DNA of 64,000 nt, taken from Streptomyces griseus subsp. griseus (GTDB taxonomy: Bacteria > Actinomycetota > Actinomycetes > Streptomycetales > Streptomycetaceae). This document shows, piece after piece, positions 57,842 through 64,000 of the stretch. Below the pieces are notes generated by a model. It made no database searches, had not been told where the DNA came from, and saw nothing but the letters and a program-made list of their open reading frames with translations. Position numbers and translations under genes: made by a program. The DNA lies in assembly GCF_003610995.1 (NCBI RefSeq), contig NZ_CP032543.1, forward strand, positions 2,976,001-3,040,000, read 5' to 3'. Numbering within the stretch: position 1 is the first letter of the stretch; each line of letters begins with the position of its first letter.

Positions 57842-59050
57842 ATGATCGACACCAGCGGCGTAGGCGTCTTCCTGGGCCTGGATGTCGGCAAGACCGCTCA
57901 TCACGGCCATGGACTGACCCCGGCCGGTAAGAAGGTCTTCGACAAGCCGCTGCCGAACAGCGAGCCTAAACTGCGGGCCGTCTTCGACAAGCTCCGCGAC
58001 AAGTTCGGCACCGTCCTCGTGGTCGTGGACCAGCCCGCCTCGATCGGCGCCCTCCCGCTCGCGGTGGCCCGCGACGCGGGCTGCCACGTCGCCTACCTGC
58101 CCGGACTGGCGATGCGGCGGATCGCCGACCTCTACCCCGGCGAGGCCAAGACCGACGCGAAGGACGCCGCGGTGATCGCGGACGCCGCCCGCACCATGCC
58201 CCGCACACTGCGCTCACTGGAACTCACCGACGAGATCACCGCCGAGCTCACCGTGCTCGTGGGCTTCGACCAGGACCTCGCCGCCGAAGCCACCCGCACC
58301 TCCAACCGGATACGCGGCCTGCTCACCCAGTTCCATCCCAGCCTGGAACGAGTCCTCGGACCACGCCTGGACCACCAGGCCGTCACCTGGCTGCTGGAAC
58401 GCCACGGATCCCCGGCCGCCCTGCGGAAAGCCGGCCGCCGCAGACTTGTCGAGCTGATCCGCCCGAAGGCCCCGCGCATGGCACAGCGGCTCATCGACGA
58501 CGTCTTCGACGCGCTCGACGAACAGACCGTCGTCGTCCCCGGCACCGCAACCCTCGACGTGGTCATCCCGTCCCTGGCCCGCTCGCTCGCGGCCGTCCAC
58601 GAACAACGCCGGGCCCTGGAAGCCCAGATCAACGAACTGCTGGAGGCCCACCCTCTTTCCCAGGTCCTGACGTCGCTGCCCGGCGTCGGCGTCAGGACCG
58701 CCGCAGTCCTCCTGGTCACCGTCGGCGACGGCAGTTCGTTCCCGAGCGCCGCCCACCTGGCCTCCTACGCCGGCCTCGCACCGGCAACCAAGTCGTCCGG
58801 GACCTCGATCCACGGCGAACACGCACCCAGAAGCGGAAACCGGCAGCTCAAACGCGCCATGTTCCTCTCCGCGTTCGCCGCCCTGCACGACCCCGCATCC
58901 CGCACCTACTACGACCGCTGCCGAGCCCGCGGCAAAACCCACACCCAGGCCCTCCTCCGCCTCGCCCGCCACCGCATCAGCGTCCTGTTCGCCATGCTCC
59001 GGGACGGCACCTTCTACGAGGCACGCCAGCCCGAGGTAGCCGCCGCATGA
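57842..59050 (+). CDS. IS110-family transposase (intact)
   Basis: 402 aa from ATG 57842. The N-terminal RuvC-like domain begins VFLGLDVGKTAHHGHGLTPA. DEDD-type acidic residues recur in VVVDQPASIGALPLA and GEAKTDAKDAAVIADAAR. The C-terminal transposase_20 region has LTSLPGVGVRTAAVLL, LASYAGLAPATKSSGTS and GNRQLKRAMFLSAF with the catalytic Ser in a G-x-S-I context. Full length and uninterrupted, so potentially active. It differs from the IS110 remnant at 26.5 kb. Confidence 0.92.
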   Translation: MIDTSGVGVFLGLDVGKTAHHGHGLTPAGKKVFDKPLPNSEPKLRAVFDKLRDKFGTVLVVVDQPASIGALPLAVARDAGCHVAYLPGLAMRRIADLYPGEAKTDAKDAAVIADAARTMPRTLRSLELTDEITAELTVLVGFDQDLAAEATRTSNRIRGLLTQFHPSLERVLGPRLDHQAVTWLLERHGSPAALRKAGRRRLVELIRPKAPRMAQRLIDDVFDALDEQTVVVPGTATLDVVIPSLARSLAAVHEQRRALEAQINELLEAHPLSQVLTSLPGVGVRTAAVLLVTVGDGSSFPSAAHLASYAGLAPATKSSGTSIHGEHAPRSGNRQLKRAMFLSAFAALHDPASRTYYDRCRARGKTHTQALLRLARHRISVLFAMLRDGTFYEARQPEVAAA

Positions 59051-59144
59051 CCACCTCGGGCTTGACGAAGGACATAGAGGCACCCCCCCTTCAGCAGGCG
59101 CATCACACGGAGGGGTCTGATGCAGGGTTGGGTGACAGGTGTGG

Positions 59145-60020
59145 TCACGCGGCCCGGAGGGCCGGTTTGGTCATGACGATCTCGAACTCGACGGGGGTCA
59201 GCCGGCCGAGCGAGGCTTGTCTGCGGCGTCGGTGGTAGGTCCTTTCGATCCAGGTCACGATCGCTATCCGCAGTTCCTCGCGGGTGGCCCACTGCCGGCG
59301 GTCGAGGACGTTCTTCTGCAGCAGGCTGAAGAACGACTCCATGGCCGCGTTGTCGCCTGCCGTCCCGACCCTTCCTATCGAGCCGGCCAGCTGGTGGCGG
59401 GCGAGCGCCCTGACGAACTTCCTTGATCGGAACTGGGAGCCCCTGTCGCTGTGGACAATGCAGCCGGCGACGTTGTCGCGGCGGGCAACAGCGTTGTCCA
59501 GGGCTGCCACGGCCAGGCGGGACTTCATCCGATCGTCGATGGAGTAGCCCACGATTCTCTTGCTGTAGGCGTCCTTGATCGCGCAGAGGTACAACTTGCC
59601 TTCCCTGGTGGAATGTTCGGTGATGTCGGTGAGCCACAGCCGGTTCGGGCCGTCCGTCGTGAAGTTGCGGCGGACGAGGTCGTCGTGCACCGGCGGGCCG
59701 GCCTTCTTGGATCGCCCGCGCTTCTTCCCGAAGACGCTCCACCAGCGGTTGTCGCGGCAGATCCGCCACGCGGTCCGGTCGGACATGCCAGAACCGACGC
59801 CGCGGGCCTCGTCGGCCAGGAAGAGGTAGCCGAACTCCGGGTCCTCGCGGTGGGCGTCGAACAATGCGTTCGCGCGAGCCGCCTGTTCGAACTCGGCAGC
59901 GGTCACCGGTCGGTCGAGCCAGCGATAGTAGGGCTGGCGGGCGAGTTTCAGAACCCGGCACGTCACCGTGACGGGACCCCCGTCTCCGGCCAGCTCTTTC
60001 ACGAGCGGGGAGATCCTTTT
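59145..60020 (-). CDS. IS3 OrfB integrase (DDE), expressed by frameshift
   Basis: About 290 aa downstream of the slip site. A CRVLKLARQPYYRWL helical region is followed by an rve catalytic core: D in LWLTDITEH, D in IVHSDRGSQF, E in NAAMESFFSLLQKNVL, and a K/R-rich C-terminus RRRRQASLGRLTPVEFE. The frame is open upstream to 60188 without a start. Production is therefore expected as an OrfAB fusion by -1 slippage at the GGGAAAAGG run (complement of 60015-60023). Confidence 0.88.
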   Translation of the reverse strand, partial: KRISPLVKELAGDGGPVTVTCRVLKLARQPYYRWLDRPVTAAEFEQAARANALFDAHREDPEFGYLFLADEARGVGSGMSDRTAWRICRDNRWWSVFGKKRGRSKKAGPPVHDDLVRRNFTTDGPNRLWLTDITEHSTREGKLYLCAIKDAYSKRIVGYSIDDRMKSRLAVAALDNAVARRDNVAGCIVHSDRGSQFRSRKFVRALARHQLAGSIGRVGTAGDNAAMESFFSLLQKNVLDRRQWATREELRIAIVTWIERTYHRRRRQASLGRLTPVEFEIVMTKPALRAA

Positions 60021-60307
60021 CCCGGAAGATTCGCCTGCGACAGATAGGCCGCCGCCCGCCGCAGGACCTCGTTCTCCTGCTCCAGCAGCTTGATTCTCCG
60101 TCGGGCCTCTCGAAGTTCCGCGCTCTCCTGGCTGGTCGTCCCGGGCTTCGTGCAGTCGTCGATATCCGCACGGCGCATCCACTTCCACAGCGTCATCGCG
60201 TGGACGCCGAAGTCGGCGGCCACCTGCTCGACAGTGACGCCCGGGCCGCGGTTCCTCGCGACCCGCACGACGTCCTCGCGGAACTCCTGGGGATAAGGCT
60301 TGGGCAC
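59999..60307 (-). CDS. IS3 OrfA (HTH protein)
   Basis: 102 aa from GTG 60307. Helix-turn-helix of transposase_8 type (GVTVEQVAADFGVHAMTLWKW), then a leucine-rich coiled coil (ELREARRRIKLLEQENEVLR) used for multimerisation. It binds the IS ends and is the N-terminal part of the OrfAB transposase. The stop lies just past the slip site. Confidence 0.88.
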   Translation of the reverse strand: MPKPYPQEFREDVVRVARNRGPGVTVEQVAADFGVHAMTLWKWMRRADIDDCTKPGTTSQESAELREARRRIKLLEQENEVLRRAAAYLSQANLPGKGSPRS

Positions 60308-60359
60308 AGCGACATCCTTCCCACCTGCCCTACAGGGCAAGCCAGTTCAGATGTCACCC

Positions 60360-60562
60360 GATCGTGCGGCAGACCCGAGGGTTCTGTACGTGGCGAGGAA
60401 CGTGCTCGGAGTATCAATCCGGCAACCAGGGCACCTCGCGCCTTTGTCCTTGCCCAGGTTCACGCCGGGCGGGACATAGACACTGGAGCCCCGGGGCCCG
60501 TAGAGAGCGCGGGATGACTGACCGGAGGTCATGTAGGGCTTGCGCCCCTCACGATGCAACAC
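60360..60562 (-). pseudogene. gene 3' end truncated by IS3 insertion
   Basis: Starts at GTG 60562 and reads REGRKPYMTSGQSSRALYGP, later KDKGARCPGCRIDTPS (one CxxC), then runs into the IS3 end within TLGSAARSGDI. The break at the IS border suggests a host ORF interrupted by transposition. The function is unknown and coding status uncertain. Confidence 0.3.
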
Positions 60563-61051
60563 GAACTCTATCTGTCACCTACGTACTCCTCTTGCCCCTC
60601 TATAGGGTGAAGGGAAGAATCAGGGCACTGAGGGGTCGGAAGATGAAGTGGGAATGAGCCTCTCAGGACCCACGCGTGGTTGCTCAAGGTCGTTGAGCCC
60701 AGGTGGTGTTCAACCCTGCAGGATGTGAGCACCTGTCACCACTGCCCTGCGGCAGGAGCCAGCTAGCCGAGCGAGCTCTCCGGTGGCTTTCTCCTATCCC
60801 GCCTAGGGAATCCGGGCTGGGCCGTTCTCCTGAGTGCCTCTCACAGACTGAGCTGTGGTCGGGTTCTCAAGTACCCGCGTACAGGGGTCGCGTCAAGTTT
60901 TAGGGGCCGTCACACGAGGTCAGAGCTACCGTGATCCGACGATTTTCCGGGGCCTGAGGCATCACGCTCCCGACCTCTCTGACGCGCCCTGGGCTGCTGG
61001 CGGATCCCCCGGTGACTATCAGAGCGGACGGGACTGTGCTGTCGAGGCCCT
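60563..61051. other. intergenic region, no gene recognised
   Basis: About 490 bp with many stops and slightly lower GC. It probably includes the promoter of the 61052 gene; no confident motif. Confidence 0.35.
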
Positions 61052-61735
61052 ATGGTGATCGCCATGCAGCCCACCGACAGTGGCGCCGCGTCCGCCAATC
61101 CCAGCTGGGTCGCGGTGGATATGGGTGCCCTGATTCACCAGTGCGATGCCGAGTTGGCTCAGCACGACGCCATGCTCGACCGACTGACGTCGGGAGTCGC
61201 CGCGCTGGAAGCTGAGAAGCAAGCGGTGCGCTCCGCGCGCCAGCAGGTGGTGCTCACTCGCGAGGAGGCGCTGCGCGTTCAGGAGATGCTCCACGCGGCA
61301 GCCCGGGCTGGAGCCGCTCTTCGTAGCGGGCAGCGCGAGGGTGGGGCCAGTTTCAAGGACGTGCCAGATCCTGACGAATGCAAGGGGAGCGACGCCTGCG
61401 CCGATGAGGCTGCGGACAGTTCGGATGCGGCGGCCACGTCGGCTGAAGAAGGCAGCCACACCGGCAAGGCTTCGACAGCGTTTGACGCATCGAAGCTCGG
61501 CCCTCGCGGCATGCAGGCCATGCAGATCATCAACAGTGAGCCCACGCTGCAGTGGACCGGGAAGCTGCTCGCGGTACGGCTGGAAGGCCAGGAGGTCGAG
61601 GCCGACGGGAAGGCGCACAATCGCGCGCGGACGCTCATGGACGACCTGGCAAAGAAGCAGCTCGTGGCGAAGATGTACTCGGATGATGGTCGTCGCTGCT
61701 ACTTCGTCGCGGCCGCGGCAACGGAGGCCGCCTAG
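61052..61735 (+). CDS. hypothetical protein with coiled coil and winged-helix-like end
   Basis: 227 aa from ATG 61052 (GAGG four bases upstream; ATG 61064 is the alternative). Residues ~25-90 are a long charged helix (LTSGVAALEAEKQAVRSARQ) likely to be a coiled coil. An acidic Ala/Ser/Asp linker follows (~105-145). The C-terminal ~75 residues (MQAMQIINSEPTLQWTGKLL, then RARTLMDDLAKKQLVAKMYS) look like a winged-helix domain. I recognise no named family. A DNA-binding or plasmid/ICE-type accessory role is possible in this mobile context. Confidence 0.6.
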   Translation: MVIAMQPTDSGAASANPSWVAVDMGALIHQCDAELAQHDAMLDRLTSGVAALEAEKQAVRSARQQVVLTREEALRVQEMLHAAARAGAALRSGQREGGASFKDVPDPDECKGSDACADEAADSSDAAATSAEEGSHTGKASTAFDASKLGPRGMQAMQIINSEPTLQWTGKLLAVRLEGQEVEADGKAHNRARTLMDDLAKKQLVAKMYSDDGRRCYFVAAAATEAA

Positions 61736-61952
61736 AGGCACCCCAAGGCGACCGCCTCCCGCGCTGGCATGGTTCCTAGGCCGACGCATCAACGCGGGAG
61801 GCGGTCTGACGACTCTGGGCCGTACCCCCCACGCTACCGGGCAATTCCCGGGCGAGGGGCCGGTTCGGCCTGCGTTCCCTCGATCGAGAGGCCGACCCTC
61901 GCATGACAGGCGCATCATCGGACTTTTCCCGGCTATCCGACCCGGCCGGCTA

Positions 61953-62315
61953 CTACTCCTCGCCGCTTCGCCGATGCGAGGGAGTGGGCTGGTGACGGGC
62001 ACCGTCAGCGCCTGCGGGCCAATCGGTGTGACGCGGCCAGAGCATCTCGTCGAGCGTCTCCTCGATGCTTGCGAGCGTAAACATGTCGGGCCAAACGGTT
62101 CCGGCAAGGATGTTGGAAATGACTTGCCGGTTGACGCCGGACGCAGTCGCCAGCGCGTTGGCCGACAAGCCGCGCCGCTCCATCGCCTCCGCCAGGGCTC
62201 GGGCTACGGCCTGCCCGACCTGTGCCTGCCGGGCGCTATCCATCACTGCGTACGGCCAGTGGCCGGACACGGCATAGTCGCGCGGCTTCTTTCCACGTCT
62301 CGTTCCTCCGGGCAT
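61953..62315 (-). CDS. XRE-like helix-turn-helix regulator
   Basis: 120 aa. The HTH runs VGQAVARALAEAMERRGLSA then ALATASGVNRQVISNILAGT (residues ~33-72), a classical Cro/C1-type fold. A short hydrophilic tail follows. It is transcribed away from the 62441 gene across a region containing a 38-bp palindrome, the probable operator for auto- and divergent control. Confidence 0.75.
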   Translation of the reverse strand: MPGGTRRGKKPRDYAVSGHWPYAVMDSARQAQVGQAVARALAEAMERRGLSANALATASGVNRQVISNILAGTVWPDMFTLASIEETLDEMLWPRHTDWPAGADGARHQPTPSHRRSGEE

Positions 62316-62358
62316 GCGACCAGTGTGACGGACGGGATGCCGACTTGCTCACCCCGCA

Positions 62359-62396
62359 CAATCATGGGTTGCTATAACAATAGCAACCCATGATTG
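62359..62396. promoter_or_regulatory. 38-bp perfect palindrome (operator or stem-loop)
   Basis: Two 17-bp arms, left CAATCATGGGTTGCTAT and its exact complement, separated by AACA. It lies between the XRE gene (start 62315) and the next gene (start 62441). It contains a TATAAC-like -10 element at its centre. Confidence 0.8.
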
Positions 62397-62440
62397 GTCG
62401 CGCTTCCATCCCAGCCGGTTTGAAAGGATTGGTATCTACA

Positions 62441-63382
62441 GTGTCGACTCGCCAGGCGGGAACACCGCCGACCAACGGCCGCGCCAGGCTGAGGCCTGAA
62501 GAGCGGCTGATGCCGTCGCCCAAGCTGCGGGCGGAGCAGTACCTCCTAGTCACAGTGGCCGCCTGCTCGGCGGTCAACCCGGTAGGGGCTGAGGAACTGG
62601 CAGCGGTGACTGGGGTCTATGCCAAGAACTGCGGACTGGTGCCGGTGTTCATCATGAACACCGGACTGCTCACCAAGGGGCACCGGCGAGCGACATATCT
62701 GCCCAGCGAGAAGGGTCGGTACATCGCACGTGCCTTCGCGCGCGGTGAAGCCGAAGGGCTTGGAGCCCTGAGGACGAAGTGGAGGGGGCAATGGTTCGCG
62801 CGAACGGTCAGAGACCGTTGCCGACACGGCCCCGTCTCCCGCGAGGGCTTGGTGGCCACCCTCATGGTGGCGGCCAAAGCCGGGCCTGAGCGCATCAAGC
62901 AGGCCCACGTTCTACTCGATCTGATGGTCGCGGTCGGTCTCGTCACGGTGGAGGAGTCCGGCGAGCTGAACTATTTCGAGGGCGCCAGTCACACAGACGC
63001 CCCGCCCACAGGCACCCAGAGCACCGACACGCCTCACGAGGCACCGCAGGCTGCCAACGAGGACGACGAGCCGAGTGCAGCCGAGGAACCGTTGCCTCAG
63101 GACGAGTGTCAGTCCGGCAGCACCCGACAGCCTGACTCCGAGGGCGTGCAAGACGGTGCCGAGCAGCCGCAGACGGAGGTACCTCGCCCGCGTACTGAGG
63201 CCCCCGGCGGCCAGCCACCTGGGGGAACGGGCCCCGATCAGGATCTGTTGTCGCTTCTGCTGCCACCGGTTCTGCTGGCGGACTTGACTCATCTGACTTC
63301 GGCGGAGGTCCTCGAACTCCACAGTCACCTGACGGCCGTCACGGCCCTCACCGCCAAACTCCGGGGCCATCGCGTCACCTAG
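62441..63382 (+). CDS. hypothetical protein with winged-helix-like core and disordered acidic tail
   Basis: 313 aa from GTG 62441; ATG 62390 lies inside the palindrome and would add 17 residues. Residues ~35-180 contain helix-rich, winged-helix-like repeats (LVTVAACSAVNPVGAEELAA, YLPSEKGRYIARAFARGE). Residues ~185-270 are a Glu/Pro/Gln-rich disordered stretch. The C-terminal ~45 residues (LLSLLLPPVLLADLTHLTSA) form amphipathic helices that could mediate oligomerisation. No named family is recognised. Regulated with the divergent XRE gene (inference). Confidence 0.6.
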   Translation: MSTRQAGTPPTNGRARLRPEERLMPSPKLRAEQYLLVTVAACSAVNPVGAEELAAVTGVYAKNCGLVPVFIMNTGLLTKGHRRATYLPSEKGRYIARAFARGEAEGLGALRTKWRGQWFARTVRDRCRHGPVSREGLVATLMVAAKAGPERIKQAHVLLDLMVAVGLVTVEESGELNYFEGASHTDAPPTGTQSTDTPHEAPQAANEDDEPSAAEEPLPQDECQSGSTRQPDSEGVQDGAEQPQTEVPRPRTEAPGGQPPGGTGPDQDLLSLLLPPVLLADLTHLTSAEVLELHSHLTAVTALTAKLRGHRVT

Positions 63383-63400
63383 GCCCCGGGACACAAAAAC

Positions 63401-63446
63401 AGTCCGGCAGCGCCAGCTTCCTTGGCCGGTGCGGCGCTGCCGGACT
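63401..63446 (+). terminator. hairpin terminator
   Basis: Perfect 14-bp inverted repeat AGTCCGGCAGCGCC / GGCGCTGCCGGACT with an 18-nt loop, starting 18 bp after the stop of the preceding gene. Confidence 0.8.
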
Positions 63447-63600
63447 CCCACCTCCACCCGACGACCCGCCCGGCAGCGCCGTGCAGGAAGGGGCTTCGGC
63501 ATGTCCTCACACAAGGCGAGGAACAACCACCGTAGCGCGATCGATCGCGGGCCCGCCCACGTTCGCGCGAGTTCCGGCCCTCTTCAGGGGCTGGTCCGGC

Positions 63601-64000
63601 ATGGCTAGGCCCACCATCCGCCGGGTGCTGCTCGAAGTCAGCCGTCAGTGGCTGCAGCAGGCAGCCGACGGCGACATGGCCATCGAGACAGTCGACCTCT
63701 ACATCCAGATCAGTGAACGGTTCGACGTCTTCGCCGACGCCCAGGGTATCCACCGAATGGACGATGTCACCGGACAACTGACCGACTCGTTCATGGACGC
63801 GCCCGGCCGCGACCGCCACGACAACATCACCCTCGTTCCGAAAGACGGCACACGGCGGCAGCGCCGCTCCGCCCTCGCCTCCCTCTTCGCGCACGCCCGG
63901 GCCCTCGGCATGACCCAGGCCGTGCCCCTGCTCGACTCCCCTCCCATCCCGCGGCCGCCTCGCAGCACAGGCGCCGAACTGACCGACGCGGAAATCGAGG
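63601..64000 (+). CDS. probable tyrosine recombinase/integrase, N-terminal part (runs off window)
   Basis: Open from ATG 63601 to the window end (133 codons). The helical pattern DMAIETVDLYIQISERFDVF, VTGQLTDSFMDAP, RRSALASLFAHARALG and then a Pro-rich linker ending GAELTDAEIE resembles the SAM-like core-binding domain of phage-type integrases just before the catalytic domain. The catalytic R-H-R-Y residues would lie outside the window, so this is inference. Confidence 0.5.
   Translation, partial: MARPTIRRVLLEVSRQWLQQAADGDMAIETVDLYIQISERFDVFADAQGIHRMDDVTGQLTDSFMDAPGRDRHDNITLVPKDGTRRQRRSALASLFAHARALGMTQAVPLLDSPPIPRPPRSTGAELTDAEIE

Larger units (their letters stand above)
59130..60359 (-). mobile_element. 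IS3-family element
   Basis: 1230 bp with terminal repeats beginning GGGTGACA (59130-59137 and the complement TGTCACCC at 60352-60359). It contains the overlapping orfA and orfB typical of IS3. No target duplication was recognised, so the ends may be off by a few bases. Confidence 0.75.

Noticed and set aside
61341..62393. Plus-strand 350-codon frame
   Set aside because: Overlaps the 61052 gene in another frame and the XRE gene antisense; no domain or ribosome-binding site.
1..64000. CRISPR arrays, tRNA and rRNA genes
   Set aside because: I saw no regularly spaced direct repeats and no convincing tRNA cloverleaf with a T-arm GTTCGA motif; the one prominent GTTCGA (10372) belongs to a StrR-type operator.

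Overview
The window is very GC-rich actinobacterial DNA that looks like Streptomyces: GTG starts, overlapping stop/start operons, a StrR-type regulator and actinobacterial NRPS genes. It holds two unrelated systems followed by a mobile-element zone.

(1) About 0.1-25 kb is a nonribosomal peptide cluster. Three NRPS proteins run on the minus strand: [half C]-A-PCP-C, then TubC docking-C-A(degenerate)-PCP-C-A-PCP, then [half C]-A-PCP. Around them lie a cytochrome P450, an MFS exporter, a type II thioesterase with its own TubC-like docking domain, a zinc alcohol dehydrogenase, a PhyH/EctD-like dioxygenase, a second Fe(II)/2OG dioxygenase, MbtH, a DUF6421-like protein and a StrR-like activator. 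The diagnostic enzyme is one 706-aa protein that fuses an ornithine N-hydroxylase (KtzI type) to a piperazate synthase (KtzT type). The product is therefore expected to contain piperazic acid or a derivative. One A domain has a proline/cyclic-imino-acid-like pocket, one is serine-like, one resembles pockets I associate with piperazate, and one has lost almost every catalytic motif. A near-consensus StrR operator sits between the divergent P450 and MFS genes.

(2) About 27-52.2 kb is a complete dpd-type island, which replaces guanine in DNA with 7-deazaguanine. A plus-strand, translationally coupled operon reads dpdE-F-G-H-I-J-K-D: SNF2-like, RecQ-like and DEVH helicases, a P-loop ATPase, a PLD nuclease and accessory proteins. 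Converging on it is dpdC-dpdB-dpdA plus a second dpdB paralogue. Divergent from dpdC is queC-queE-queD-folE2, which makes preQ0 from GTP. No QueF is present, consistent with preQ0 going to DpdA rather than to queuosine. DpdA/DpdB should insert preQ0 into DNA and DpdC convert it to the amide. DpdD-K are the presumed restriction arm.

(3) About 52.2-64 kb is an IS graveyard. It contains an ISAs1-family composite with a 10-bp target duplication carrying two tiny Cys-rich genes, a Nudix-like gene, a broken NB-ARC gene fused to a GNAT tail, IS110 and IS3 elements, small hypothetical genes, an XRE regulator beside a 38-bp palindrome, and the start of a probable tyrosine recombinase running off the right edge. 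An IS110 remnant also borders the dpd island on its left, and a UvrD fragment lies between its converging halves.

Six single-base deletions, mostly in G/C runs, break long conserved genes (two NRPS genes and dpdJ). Most are probably assembly errors, and these genes are annotated as single reading units.
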